Counted from the first letter of the stretch, positions 25,369-34,422 are shown. The stretch: DNA of 64,000 nt from Pantoea sp. Ap-967 (GCF_011752565.1 NZ_VWXK01000002.1:331413-395412); one strand, 5' to 3'. Translations and numbers: made by a program. Notes: a model not told the origin generated them from the sequence alone.

Positions 25369-27756
25369 TCAGAACCTGTACTTGAGGCTCATCATCACGT
25401 TCCTGGGCATGCCATAGATGCTTTCGCCGCGTACCGGGCTGTCGCCGATGCTGGCGTAGTAACGGCGGTCGAACACGTTATTGAAGTTGACCTGGGTTTC
25501 TATATGCTCGGTCGGGTTGTAGCCGAGCATCAGGTCCACCAGGCTGTAGCCGGACTGTTCGATGGTGTAACCGGTGCCCTTGTTGTAAACCCGGCTCTGG
25601 GTGTAGAGCGTCCCGCCCACGCGCCACCGATCAAGCAGCCCAGGCAGTGTGTAGGTGGTGGTGAGCTTGAACAGGTGGCGCGGCAGGTCGGTATCGAAGT
25701 TCTTGCCTTCGTTGGCGGCGTTGCTGTCGCGCACGGTCTTGACCGCGTTGAAGGTATAGCCACCGCCCACCTGCCAGCGAGGCGTCAGTGCGCCTTGCAG
25801 CTCAAGGTCGATGCCCTGGCTGCGCACCTTGCCCGAGGCGCCGTAGCAGGCGACCCCGGTGTTGCCGCATAGGGCATCGCTGAGCTGGAAGGCACGGTTG
25901 ACCTGGTTCATGCGGTACACCGCCAGGGTGCCGTTGAGCAAACCCTCGAACCACGCCCCCTTGAGCCCTACTTCGTAGTTCTTGCCCACCACCGGTTCAA
26001 TCAGGCTGCTGTCAGCGGCGCGGTAGTTCTGTGGTTTGAAGATATCGGTGTAGCTGGCGTACACCGAATACTGCTCGTTCAAGTCGTAGACAAGCCCTGC
26101 GTATTTGGTGACGTTGCGGGTCACCTTGTAACTGGCGTGCCCCGGCGTGCCGTTGCTCCAGTAGTAGTCGGTGGAGTAGTCGTACCAGTCCAGTCGGCCA
26201 CCGAGAATCAGCGTCAACGGGTCGGCCAGTTTGAAGCGCACCGTGCTGTACAAACCTTTCTGGTTGATATCGATCGCCTGGCGGTCGCTGTCACGCGGGG
26301 ACCGGGTCTTGGCAATGCTCGACGGGTCCCAGCTGTTCAGGTCGATGCCGTTGGCCAGGATGCGGTAGCTGGCACCGTTGTACAGGTACTTCTCCTGGTA
26401 GCGGCTGGTGCCCACCACCAGTTGATGCTCACGCCCGAACAACTGGAACGGCCCACTGGCGAACAGGTCGTAGCTGCTCTGGCGGTCGTGGTACATCGCG
26501 TCGGCCAGTTGCAGGTTGAAGACGTTGTTCAGGTTGGGATCGATCACCTTGGTGGCGGCAAGGTCGAGGGTGCTCCAGGTTTTGTTGATGTTGAACTGCA
26601 GCTTCCAATCGCGGGCCAGGCGCTGTTCAAGGCTGAGGAACGCCATTTCGCTGGTCTTGTCCCAGAAGTCCGAGTCGGTGCCCAGGTAGGTCGACCGCGA
26701 CAGGTGCAGGTCGCTGCCGTTCGCAGCCATCGGCAGGCCACCCCAGGTCGTGTTCTGGTTGTCTTTCTGGCGCGAGGCGCCAACGGTGAGGGTGGTGGCA
26801 TCGCTGAGGTCCGCTGCCAGTACGCCGTAGAACAGGCCCCGCTCGGTCTGGGCGTGGTCCTGGAAGCTGTGGTAGTCCTGATAGGCGCCCACCATTCGCC
26901 CGCGCAGGCTCCCCTGTTCATTCAACGGGCCGGATACGTCGACTTCACCACGGTAGCGGTCCCAACTGCCGCCGCTCACCTGGACACTGGCCTGGGGCGT
27001 GGCAGTGGGCTGCTTGCGGACCATGTTGATCGATGCCGATGGGTTGCCGGCGCCCTGCATCAAGCCGGTGGAGCCGCGCACCACCTCGACACGGTCGAAC
27101 ATGGCCATGTCGGCGGCGTCCACGGCGTCCGAGCCGCCACCGCCGATGGTGGTGGGCACGCCGTCGTACATCAGGTTGTCGATCAACGTCCCGCGGGCGT
27201 AGTAACGCTGGCGGTCGGCGCCGAGCATCTGCACGGTCAGCCCTGGGGTGGTCTTGACCACATCGTTGAGCGAGTTGAGCTTTTGATCGTCAATGCGCTG
27301 GCGGGTGATGACCGTTGCCGATTGCGGGGTTTCTTTCAGGGTCAACGGCAGCTTGGTCGCACCGCGCAGGGGGCCGGTGGTATACGAGCCGCTGCCTTCG
27401 CTGGTTTCGCCCAGGCCACTGCTGTTCACCGTGGTGGCATCCAGTTCCAGGCTATCGCCGGCAGGGGCTGCGATCAGCCACACCGCACCTTGGGTATCCA
27501 GGCTCAGGCCACTGCCCATCAGCACCATGCGCACCGCCGATTCGGTGTCGTAGCGCCCTTTGAGCGCTGGCGCGGATTTTCCAGCGACGGTTCGCTCGTC
27601 GAAGGCCAGGCTCACTCCGGCCTGCAAGCCAATCTGGCGCAGGGACTGGGACAGAGGCTGGGCAGGCAAGTCGAAGTCGAAGCTCGCGGCAACGGCCGGA
27701 ATGCTCAGAACCAGGGCCGAGCCTACGACCAGGCTTCGGGAGGCGTTGTACAGCAT
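25369..27756 (-). CDS. TonB-dependent siderophore receptor with N-terminal signalling domain (iron system 2)
   Basis: 795 residues from the ATG at 27756 (GAGAG upstream); the longer frame is not supported. Signal peptide about 1-23 (ending PAVAA), signalling domain FDFDLPAQPLSQSLRQIGLQ, plug with ETPQSATVITRQRIDDQKLN, barrel ending VMMSLKYRF. Closely related in layout to the receptor of system 1. Last gene of the second sigma/FecR/receptor unit. The 77 bases upstream contain GGAAAT, possibly the -35 of the cognate ECF promoter. Confidence 0.92.
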   Translation of the reverse strand: MLYNASRSLVVGSALVLSIPAVAASFDFDLPAQPLSQSLRQIGLQAGVSLAFDERTVAGKSAPALKGRYDTESAVRMVLMGSGLSLDTQGAVWLIAAPAGDSLELDATTVNSSGLGETSEGSGSYTTGPLRGATKLPLTLKETPQSATVITRQRIDDQKLNSLNDVVKTTPGLTVQMLGADRQRYYARGTLIDNLMYDGVPTTIGGGGSDAVDAADMAMFDRVEVVRGSTGLMQGAGNPSASINMVRKQPTATPQASVQVSGGSWDRYRGEVDVSGPLNEQGSLRGRMVGAYQDYHSFQDHAQTERGLFYGVLAADLSDATTLTVGASRQKDNQNTTWGGLPMAANGSDLHLSRSTYLGTDSDFWDKTSEMAFLSLEQRLARDWKLQFNINKTWSTLDLAATKVIDPNLNNVFNLQLADAMYHDRQSSYDLFASGPFQLFGREHQLVVGTSRYQEKYLYNGASYRILANGIDLNSWDPSSIAKTRSPRDSDRQAIDINQKGLYSTVRFKLADPLTLILGGRLDWYDYSTDYYWSNGTPGHASYKVTRNVTKYAGLVYDLNEQYSVYASYTDIFKPQNYRAADSSLIEPVVGKNYEVGLKGAWFEGLLNGTLAVYRMNQVNRAFQLSDALCGNTGVACYGASGKVRSQGIDLELQGALTPRWQVGGGYTFNAVKTVRDSNAANEGKNFDTDLPRHLFKLTTTYTLPGLLDRWRVGGTLYTQSRVYNKGTGYTIEQSGYSLVDLMLGYNPTEHIETQVNFNNVFDRRYYASIGDSPVRGESIYGMPRNVMMSLKYRF

Positions 27757-27833
27757 GGGGCATCTCTCGTTGATGGGATGGATACTCCCTGACGCAGGAG
27801 CGCCGCATTTCCCTGATGTCCGCTGCAAAAAAA

Positions 27834-28748
27834 TTAACGAGGCAATAGCCAGGTGGCGTCTTCACGCGTTTGCAGGGTGGCGTTGGCCAAGGCTGGCAGG
27901 GTCTGGACGAACGTTTCGATATCCCCCAGTTGCACCACCGCCGATAGCCGTCGCGGTGACTGGCCGAAGACCTTCAGGGGGCGCCGCAGGTAGCGTGACA
28001 GCACCGCAGCCACCTCTTGCAGGCTGGCGTCCTCGAAGCTGAGGTTGCCGTCAGCGAAGCTGAATGCCGCCGCGGCCGAACGGTGCAGGCGGGTGAGCTG
28101 CCCAGCGGCGTCGCAGCGCACTACCTGGCCGGCTTCGAGCAAGGCCTGCTCGGTGTCACTGTCGACCTGCACGCGCCCGTGCTCAACGCTGACTTGCACC
28201 TGCTCAGGCAGGCGCTCGACCACAAAACGTGTGCCCAATACCCGCACCCGGGCCAAGCCGGCCTCGACCAGAAACGGCCGTTGGCTATCGCGTTGCACAC
28301 CGAAGATGGCCCGCCCGTGCAACAGCACCAGGTGCCGCTCCTGGCGGGTATAGCGCACCAGCAAGCGTGTGTCGGCGTCCAGGGTCAGCTGGCTGCCGTC
28401 CTCCAGTTCGACCGCCAACTGCTCGGCGATACCGGTGGCGTAACGCAGCTCGCGCCCGACCAGGCGCGACCATGCCAACCAGCCCCCAAGGCCCGATATC
28501 GCCAGCAGCCCAAACAAACTGCCACCGAGCAACCTGCGGCGCTTTACGCCCTCCATCGCCCCCGCCAACGCTTGAGTCTGCGAGGTATGGGCAAAACCCT
28601 CCCACAGGTCGGTGAACGCCTGGTACTCCTCGGCGTGCCGTGGGTCGGCCGCCAGCCATTGGGCAAAGCGGGCACGCTCAGGGTGGTCGCTGGGTAATTC
28701 GAGCAGGCGAGCAAACCAGCGTGCGGCCTGATGGCGGGCATCCGTCAC
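27834..28748 (-). CDS. FecR-family anti-sigma factor (iron system 2)
   Basis: 304 residues from a GTG overlapping the sigma stop (GTGA), as in system 1. Anti-sigma domain with FAQWLAADPRHAEEYQAFTD, a membrane span (about 85-103, LLGGSLFGLLAISGLGGW), a FecR domain (EDGSQLTLDADTRLLVRYTR) and a C-terminal STN-like segment (FEDASLQEVAAVLSRYLRRP). Senses loading of the adjacent receptor. Confidence 0.9.
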   Translation of the reverse strand: MTDARHQAARWFARLLELPSDHPERARFAQWLAADPRHAEEYQAFTDLWEGFAHTSQTQALAGAMEGVKRRRLLGGSLFGLLAISGLGGWLAWSRLVGRELRYATGIAEQLAVELEDGSQLTLDADTRLLVRYTRQERHLVLLHGRAIFGVQRDSQRPFLVEAGLARVRVLGTRFVVERLPEQVQVSVEHGRVQVDSDTEQALLEAGQVVRCDAAGQLTRLHRSAAAAFSFADGNLSFEDASLQEVAAVLSRYLRRPLKVFGQSPRRLSAVVQLGDIETFVQTLPALANATLQTREDATWLLPR

Positions 28749-29260
28749 GACAACAACGCCCGGGCCGCACGCAGGTCGAGCATTGCGCGAATCAGGTGAC
28801 GCTCCACCGCCGACAACGAAATCCCCAGCAGCGTGGCGATTTCCGGCTGCCGCCGGCCTTCGATGCGGGCCAGCCAGAACACCTCTCGGCACCGCGGTGG
28901 CAGGCAATCGAGAATGCGTTGCAGCGCGTCCAGGCGTTGGGCCAGGTCCGCCAGGTGTTCAGCCGACGGAGCAACAGCGCCTTGGCCGGAGACGGTCATC
29001 AATGGCTCAAGCGTGCCTTCGCCCTCGGGCAGCCCGACATAGCGCCGTGCCTCACGGAAATGGTCGATCAGCACCGAGTGGGCGATGCGCCGCAGGTAGG
29101 CATTGGGCTGCTCGATGGGCCGCCGCTGAGACGCCAGCACGTAGCGCACGAAGGCATCGTGGAGCACGTCGCACGCGCGTTGCATGCACTGGGTGTGCCG
29201 CCCAATCCCCAGCAGCAGGTCGGAATATGCCCACTGCAAGTTAATGCCTTTCCACTCCAT
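28745..29260 (-). CDS. ECF sigma factor, FecI-type (iron system 2)
   Basis: 171 residues from the ATG at 29260. Region 2 (ACDVLHDAFVRYVLASQRRP) and region 4 (REVFWLARIEGRRQPEIATL then ISLSAVERHLIRAM) are clear. The region before it carries a weaker Fur-like sequence. Start is uncertain by up to 16 codons, because no strong ribosome site is visible. Partner of the FecR and receptor downstream. Confidence 0.88.
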   Translation of the reverse strand: MEWKGINLQWAYSDLLLGIGRHTQCMQRACDVLHDAFVRYVLASQRRPIEQPNAYLRRIAHSVLIDHFREARRYVGLPEGEGTLEPLMTVSGQGAVAPSAEHLADLAQRLDALQRILDCLPPRCREVFWLARIEGRRQPEIATLLGISLSAVERHLIRAMLDLRAARALLS

Positions 29261-29318
29261 TGCACGGCCCCCACCCTCAGCAAGAGCGCGGATCATAGGC
29301 CGCTGCAACCCTCAGGGC

Positions 29319-29338
29319 AAATGGGAATCATTCTTTAC
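29319..29338. promoter_or_regulatory. Possible Fur box upstream of sigma 2
   Basis: AAATGGGAATCATTCTTTAC resembles one and a half Fur hexamer arrays (AATnnnAATCATT) and lies about 60 bases before the sigma 2 start. Symmetry is poorer than in the box of system 1. Confidence 0.4.
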
Positions 29339-29347
29339 AGCGAGTTT

Positions 29348-29485
29348 ATGGCTAGCCGCGCCATGATCTCCCCTGTTGATCGAGCGGATATCAACATGCG
29401 AAATGCAGTCATTGAGGTTGCTCTTGGCTTGAGGGACAATCCGGCGCCCTTCGTGTTTGCCGCCAAGGATTGGACATGGCATTGA
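29348..29485 (+). CDS. Hypothetical 45-aa ORF overlapping the GrpB-fusion start
   Basis: MASRAMISPVDRADINMRNA and on to a TGA that overlaps the next ATG (ATGGCATTGA). The overlap would allow translational coupling. No domain is recognised; it could be a remnant or a leader ORF for the fusion gene. Confidence 0.3.
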   Translation: MASRAMISPVDRADINMRNAVIEVALGLRDNPAPFVFAAKDWTWH

Positions 29486-30432
29486 CCAGCAAAATCACTT
29501 CCTACGACTCAGCATGGCCCTTGCGTTTTCTGGCCGACAAGCCGCGCATTGCCTCGGCGTTCGGCGAAGAACTCTATGCCATCCACCACGTAGGTAGCAC
29601 AGCTGTTCCTGGGTTGGCGGCAAAGCCCGAGATCGATGTACTCATTGAAGTTGAAGCGCATCGGGATGCGCCGGCGCGCGATAGCGTATTGCTGGGGTTG
29701 AGGTATGTGCGCGGGAGTGATCTATCGGACGGACATCATTTCTACCGGCGCAATGTGGATGGGGTTCGCACGCACAAACTCCATGTTTGCACGCGGAACC
29801 ACCTTGCGGTCATCAACATGTTGAAGTTCAGGGATCTACTGAGGCGCAATGGCTCGATCCGTCAGCAGTATGAAGTGCTGAAGTATCAGTTGGAGTCGAG
29901 CAATACGGGTGGGATGGCTGAGTATCTAGAAAAAAAGGCGCCATTCATTCGGACGGCGCTGTCCGGTATGCCGCTTGCTCTGGATCAACGCACGTTCGAC
30001 GACAGCGACAGAGCATTCATGAATCAAGCGCTAGCCCATGGTAGGCGTGCCCTGCCGGCGTGCCTGCCGAACCCACCGGTGGGCTGTGTGATTGTTCGCA
30101 GAGGGCGCGTCGTGAGCTTCGGCTTCACTCAGCCGCCTGGAGATCATCACGCGGAAGCGATGGCGCTTTCGCTTCTGGAAAGTGGTCTTGGCGAGTTGAC
30201 CGCTTACGTGACTCTGGAACCGTGTTCGTTCGCAGGCCGCACACCTTCATGTGCGTTGGCCTTGGTGAGCGCTGGCGTTTCGCGGGTACATGTCGCAATG
30301 CTCGATCCCGACCCACGAAATGCTGGAGCAGGAATCGAAATCCTTCGGCAGGCAGGGATCGAGGTGACGGTTGGTCTGCTAGGTGATAAGGCTCGATGCG
30401 ACCTGCAACACTACCTATTTGAAAGTCCATGA
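29476..30432 (+). CDS. GrpB (UPF0157) nucleotidyltransferase-like domain fused to a RibD-type deaminase domain
   Basis: 318 residues. Residues about 1-165 are GrpB: HHVGSTAVPGLAAKPEIDVL is its signature, a nucleotidyltransferase-like fold of unknown reaction. Residues about 170-318 are a zinc deaminase of the RibD N-terminal type: H225-A-E227 in HHAEAMAL, P249-C250 and C259 in EPCSFAGRTPSC, then VAMLDPDPRNAGAGIEILRQ, all as in RibD. The RibD reductase domain is missing, so this is a deaminase only, acting on a pyrimidine or purine-like base. The ATG at 29476 is preferred over a TTG two codons earlier. Confidence 0.82.
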   Translation: MALTSKITSYDSAWPLRFLADKPRIASAFGEELYAIHHVGSTAVPGLAAKPEIDVLIEVEAHRDAPARDSVLLGLRYVRGSDLSDGHHFYRRNVDGVRTHKLHVCTRNHLAVINMLKFRDLLRRNGSIRQQYEVLKYQLESSNTGGMAEYLEKKAPFIRTALSGMPLALDQRTFDDSDRAFMNQALAHGRRALPACLPNPPVGCVIVRRGRVVSFGFTQPPGDHHAEAMALSLLESGLGELTAYVTLEPCSFAGRTPSCALALVSAGVSRVHVAMLDPDPRNAGAGIEILRQAGIEVTVGLLGDKARCDLQHYLFESP

Positions 30433-30547
30433 GTGTCCGCAATGGTTCGATAGCGGTCATTAGCGAATGGCTGAGACCGACCCATTGTGGACGATCCATA
30501 CCTTGGGGTTAGCGCGGTGTTCGGATGTGTTCGCCGTGAATTTTTCA

Positions 30548-30629
30548 GCGCCTATGAGATCGAGCGCCGCCCGCGCGGCGCATCGCGAGCTGTGCTCGCT
30601 CCTACGTCTATTTCGGGCCAATTATTCCT
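30548..30629 (-). repeat. 82-nt dispersed repeat, copy 2
   Basis: Inverted relative to 20963-21045 and almost identical, including the REP palindrome and the flanking GGCCAATTATTCCT. The conservation of flanks outside the palindrome suggests the whole 82 nt moved as a unit. Confidence 0.8.
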
Positions 30630-30882
30630 GTGAGGTTAGTGCACGAAGGCTTTGGCACATGACGCGATTGGCACAGGCGTCACTGGCTCGAAACAAACGT
30701 AGGAGCGGGCGGCGCTCGATCTCATAGGCGCAGACGATGTCACGGTGAACGGCCGCAATGGGTCGATAGCAGCCATTCCGAGTGACCGCTAACGACTCGA
30801 AGCCGCCGTTGAGCCCAACAGCAATAATTGTGGGAGATAGCCTAGCCCTGCGGGCTGCGCTGTCGCACAGGGAACTGAGCCT

Positions 30883-30970
30883 TTGTGGGAGCGGGTTTAG
30901 CCGCAAAGAAGAAACCACGGTGCATGGCACGGGCTTCGCCCGTGTTCGCGGGCAAGCCCGCTCCCACAGG
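30883..30970. repeat. REP pair (GTGGGAGCGGG type)
   Basis: Inverted REP units TTGTGGGAGCGGGTTTAGCC and GGGCAAGCCCGCTCCCACAG with a central GCACGGGCttcGCCCGTG palindrome, just downstream of the tetR stop on the other strand. Confidence 0.8.
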
Positions 30971-30998
30971 GATTCACGCCAGCTTTTAGAAAGCCAAG

Positions 30999-31601
30999 TT
31001 AATAGCTAGCCGTCCCATGATCTTTCAACAAACCGCGCATCAGCAGCTCCAGTGCCGTGGTCGCTTGAGCAAGGCGCGTAGGCCCGTCTTCTGCCTCAGC
31101 TATCCATACGGCCGCTTCTGCCAAGCTGCCATAAATCAACGAGGCCAGCGCCTGCGCGGGGACATCAGCTACCACGCCCTGCTCGATCAGGTTTTCTATC
31201 AGGTGTTGCATCGACTCCACGCAATGCTGTTGGGCATCCGGTGAGCCACCGCCCAACACGGCCCTTGCATCACGCAGCACGATCCTCTGGATGGGCGGTT
31301 CCAGCGCCATTTCGAGGTAGGCGCGGCAGCGCCGATGAAAGCCGTCCCAGGCATCATCGGCGGTGTCGGTAATGGCGCGCAGCCGCTCATCCATCTCGGC
31401 ATCTAGCTGATCGACAACCGCCTTGAGCAAGCCCTGCTTGTCACCAAAGTGATGGTACAGCGCCCCCCGCGTCAGGCCCGCCTGCGCGGTCAGGTCATCC
31501 ATCGAGGTATCGGCATATCCCCGCTCAGTGAATACCTGGCGTGCCGTTTCCAACAACAAGGCGCGGGTTTGTTCCATTGCGGCACGGGTACGGCGAACCA
31601 T
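30999..31601 (-). CDS. TetR-family transcriptional regulator
   Basis: 200 residues from the ATG at 31601 with TGGAG 7 bases upstream. N-terminal helix-turn-helix: YADTSMDDLTAQAGLTRGAL then YHHFGDKQGLL, the TetR signature. The C-terminal ligand domain is Ala/Leu-rich. It is the third gene behind two MFS transporters on the same strand and probably represses that operon, perhaps through the palindrome at 34232. Confidence 0.88.
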   Translation of the reverse strand: MVRRTRAAMEQTRALLLETARQVFTERGYADTSMDDLTAQAGLTRGALYHHFGDKQGLLKAVVDQLDAEMDERLRAITDTADDAWDGFHRRCRAYLEMALEPPIQRIVLRDARAVLGGGSPDAQQHCVESMQHLIENLIEQGVVADVPAQALASLIYGSLAEAAVWIAEAEDGPTRLAQATTALELLMRGLLKDHGTASY

Positions 31602-31715
31602 CCAGCGGCTCCAGTTGATAACGCGGCTCAAGGGGATGCTGATCTACCGATACAGCCTGCGTGCATTGTCATGATCGTCAGGTGCGCTGGCAAGCATACC
31701 CAGGCCCAGGTAACG

Positions 31716-32933
31716 CTACGTGGAGGATTGGGCACGGCTGTCCGCCTGCCGTTTGCCATTGCCAACGCCGATGACACAAGCCAGCAGCAATGCCAGCCCG
31801 GCCAGGGCGCTGGCGAACCACAGATTGGTCGCCAGACCGAGCCTGTCGACGGCTTGCCCACCGCCCCACGAGCCAAGTGCAATGCCCACATTGAACACCC
31901 CGACATACAACGCGGTAGCGACCTCCACTGCCCCTGGTGCGGCTTTCATCATCCAGGTCATCAGGCTCACCGACACCCCACCATAGGCCAGCCCCCAAGC
32001 CACCAACAGCACCCCACTGCCAACAGGCGAGCCCCCCAGAGCAAGCAATAATATCGGTGTCAGGAGCAGCCCGACGGCAATCGCCATGAGCGTACGCAAG
32101 GTAGAATGCGCAGCGCCGAGGCCGGCGAGAAAGTTGCCGATAATGCCGGCAATGCCGTAGGCGAACAGAAGCACGCTAATCCACTGCACGCCAACCCCCG
32201 ACACTGAGAGCAACAAGGGGCGGACGAAGGTGAAGGCCATGAAGTGCCCTGCCACCAACAGCAAGGTCAAGGCAAGCCCGGCGAGCAATGTACGGTTGCC
32301 CAACAGCGCGGCGAACTGGCTCGGCCTTACCGAGCTGTTCACTGGCAAGCGCGGGAGGACGGCTAGGTGAATCAGTAGCACGAGTGCGCAGAGCATAGCC
32401 ATGCTGCCGAACGCCCAACGCCACCCAGCCAGGTCGCCGATCAGCGCCCCCACTGGCACGCCCAACACCGACGCCGCCGCCACTCCGCCAAAGATGATCG
32501 CGGTGGCCAAACCTATCGAGCGGCCTGGCACCAGCCGCGCAGCAAGGCCACCGGCAATCGCCCAGATCCCGCCCATGCACAGCCCCACCAGAACCCGAGC
32601 AGCGAGCATCCAAGGCATAGTAGGTGCCAATGCCGACACAACGTTGGCGATCACCAACAGCCCCAGCAGGCTGCACAAGATCCATCGGCGGTCCAGGCGC
32701 CCGGCCGCAATCACTACCAGCGGCGCGAACAGCGCTGCCAACAGCGCAGGCAAGGTGATCATCAGCCCGGCTGCGCCCGTCGAGATCTCCAGGGATTCGG
32801 CTATCGCCGTCAGCAAACCGACGGGAAGCATTTCGGTGGTAACCACAGAGAAGGTTGCCAAGCCTACGGCAGTGACCGCCAGCCAGGGGTGACAGGCCGT
32901 CGACTTGGCGCCGGCCGATGCAGTGGTACTCAT
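31716..32933 (-). CDS. MFS transporter (DHA1, YdhP/AraJ-like efflux)
   Basis: 405 residues, twelve predicted membrane segments. ARVLVGLCMGGIWAIAGGLA and the G-rich LGVPVGALIGDLAGWRWAFG are the motif A/C regions of drug:H+ antiporters. Likely exports a small molecule or sugar; the linked TetR regulator supports an inducible efflux role. Start at 32933 with GGAG upstream. Confidence 0.88.
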   Translation of the reverse strand: MSTTASAGAKSTACHPWLAVTAVGLATFSVVTTEMLPVGLLTAIAESLEISTGAAGLMITLPALLAALFAPLVVIAAGRLDRRWILCSLLGLLVIANVVSALAPTMPWMLAARVLVGLCMGGIWAIAGGLAARLVPGRSIGLATAIIFGGVAAASVLGVPVGALIGDLAGWRWAFGSMAMLCALVLLIHLAVLPRLPVNSSVRPSQFAALLGNRTLLAGLALTLLLVAGHFMAFTFVRPLLLSVSGVGVQWISVLLFAYGIAGIIGNFLAGLGAAHSTLRTLMAIAVGLLLTPILLLALGGSPVGSGVLLVAWGLAYGGVSVSLMTWMMKAAPGAVEVATALYVGVFNVGIALGSWGGGQAVDRLGLATNLWFASALAGLALLLACVIGVGNGKRQADSRAQSST

Positions 32934-32975
32934 GATTGCAGGCTCCATTCGATTTCAGCGAATGCTAAAGATCCG

Positions 32976-34184
32976 TCAAAGCCCATAGGACACCTGCTCA
33001 GATCGATCGCGCATGCTGAAATAGCCCCACAAAGCTGCCAGCAAGACCGCCAAGCCAGCGCAGAGCGCAACGTTGAAACCTGCCTTGGCGCCCAGCAGAT
33101 CGACCACCTGGCCCGAGGCCGCGGCCCCAGCGGCAACGCCGACATTGAGGCCAGCAAGCAGCCAGGTCATGCCTTCGGTCAATTTGCGTTCTGGCACAAC
33201 ACGCTCCACCAGCGACATCGCCACGATCATGGTCGGGGCAAAGAACAGGCCGGCGACCAGCACTGCGGCGGCCAGCTCGAAAATGTTCCCCGCCAGCAGC
33301 AACGGCAACGTGGTCAGCGCGGTGGCTGCGCCACCCAACAGGAGCAGCTTGCGCAAGGGCGTCTGCCATTTCGTGGCCCCAAACGCCAGCCCCGCCACGC
33401 AGGAACCCATGGCATAGCAGGACAGCACCACGCTGGCTGCAGCCGGTGTGCCCCTGTGTTCGGCAAAGGCCACGCTGACGATATCGACAGTCCCGACGAT
33501 CACACCCATGGCAACCATCAGCAGGGTCAGCAGCCGCACATCGGCGAGGCGAATCACCGACACGCTGTCCCGGCCGCGGGTCGCGGTGGCCTCTACCGGC
33601 GGCTCGGTACTCACCTGCACTACCAGGGCAGCGACACCCATGGCCAGCAATACCGCAGCAGCCAGAGGCCCGGCCTGGGGTAACACGGCCACGCTCAATC
33701 CCACTGAAATCGGTGGGCCGGCAATGAAGGTCACCTCATCGAGCACAGTTTCAAGGGAAAAGGCCGTCTGCAACTGCGGCTTGCCGCGGTAGATGGCAGT
33801 CCAGCGTGCGCGCACCATCGCCGACATACTGGGCATGAAGCCGGCCAGCGCAGCACCAACGAACAGCGTCCAATCGGCGCTCTGCAGGTCACTGCAGGCC
33901 AGTAGCAGCAGGATACCCAGCACGCTTACCGCGGCAGCAGCCGGCAATACCCGGCGCTGACCGTAGCGGTCGACCAGACGCGAGATCTGTGGCGAGACCA
34001 GGGCATAGGTCATCACGAAGGTCGCCGAAACGGCCCCTGCCAGGCCGTAGCTGCCACGGACCTGCGACAGCAGGGTGATGATTCCGATACCGGTCATCGG
34101 TAATGGGATCCTGGCCAATAGCCCGGCCAGGACGAACCCCTTCGCGCCTTTTGCCTGGAACAACCCACGGTAGGTACTGAACAT
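32976..34184 (-). CDS. MFS transporter
   Basis: 402 residues with about twelve membrane segments; FSTYRGLFQAKGAKGFVLAG begins the first helix and SRLVDRYGQRRVLPAAAAVS is the loop 2-3 motif. It is distinct from its neighbour and of the group often annotated only as MFS. First gene of the MFS-MFS-TetR operon; AAGGAG precedes its ATG. Two different permeases under one regulator suggest either two substrates or a heteromeric or sequential export function. Confidence 0.87.
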   Translation of the reverse strand: MFSTYRGLFQAKGAKGFVLAGLLARIPLPMTGIGIITLLSQVRGSYGLAGAVSATFVMTYALVSPQISRLVDRYGQRRVLPAAAAVSVLGILLLLACSDLQSADWTLFVGAALAGFMPSMSAMVRARWTAIYRGKPQLQTAFSLETVLDEVTFIAGPPISVGLSVAVLPQAGPLAAAVLLAMGVAALVVQVSTEPPVEATATRGRDSVSVIRLADVRLLTLLMVAMGVIVGTVDIVSVAFAEHRGTPAAASVVLSCYAMGSCVAGLAFGATKWQTPLRKLLLLGGAATALTTLPLLLAGNIFELAAAVLVAGLFFAPTMIVAMSLVERVVPERKLTEGMTWLLAGLNVGVAAGAAASGQVVDLLGAKAGFNVALCAGLAVLLAALWGYFSMRDRSEQVSYGL

Positions 34185-34231
34185 GGTCGACGCTCCTTAT
34201 CGATGGCCAGCCGAACTGATTCAGCTGCATA

Positions 34232-34246
34232 CATACGCTTCGTATG
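34232..34246. promoter_or_regulatory. Candidate TetR operator upstream of the MFS operon
   Basis: A perfect inverted repeat CATACG-ctt-CGTATG, with a further CATACG half-site at 34264-34269, in the 80 bases before the first MFS gene. The spacing and place suit the TetR protein encoded at the operon end. AT-rich TATGATAATAA between the sites could serve as the -10 region on the minus strand. Confidence 0.55.
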
Positions 34247-34308
34247 ATTAAAAACCTTATTATCATACGAACTGAATGTAAAGCAGTGAGCAGCCCGGCG
34301 CCGCCTTG

Positions 34309-34422
34309 GTAGGAGCGAGCGCAGCTCGCGATGGGGCGCGCAGCGGCCCCAGGTCTTCAGCTTCGCAATTCATCACGCTGGGGCTGCTTTGCAGCCCATC
34401 GCGAGCTGCGCTCGCTCCTACC
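34309..34422. repeat. REP pair core (GTAGGAGCGAGC type)
   Basis: Same ~114-nt core as in 19399-19513: two inverted REP units around GGCCCCAGG...GCTGGGGCTGC. Followed at 34430 by a single GTGGGAGCGGGCTTG unit. Lies between the MFS operon and the GlcG-like gene stop. Confidence 0.85.

Larger units (their letters stand above)
30433..30998. other. Repeat-rich intergenic region
   Basis: 566 bases with no credible gene. It holds two copies of a AGCGGTCAtt...CGACCCATTG motif (30434-30495 and, inverted, 30748-30790), the second copy of the 82-nt repeat, a shortened form of it (30700-30733), a piece (30833-30872) that recurs inverted at 58520 and 59720, and a REP pair at 30883-30970. Confidence 0.7.

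Noticed and set aside
26137..27792. 551-codon open frame on the plus strand opposite the TonB receptor of iron system 2
   Set aside because: High-GC antisense frame with Val/His/Gln/Ala-rich, domain-free translation; the minus strand encodes a complete receptor.
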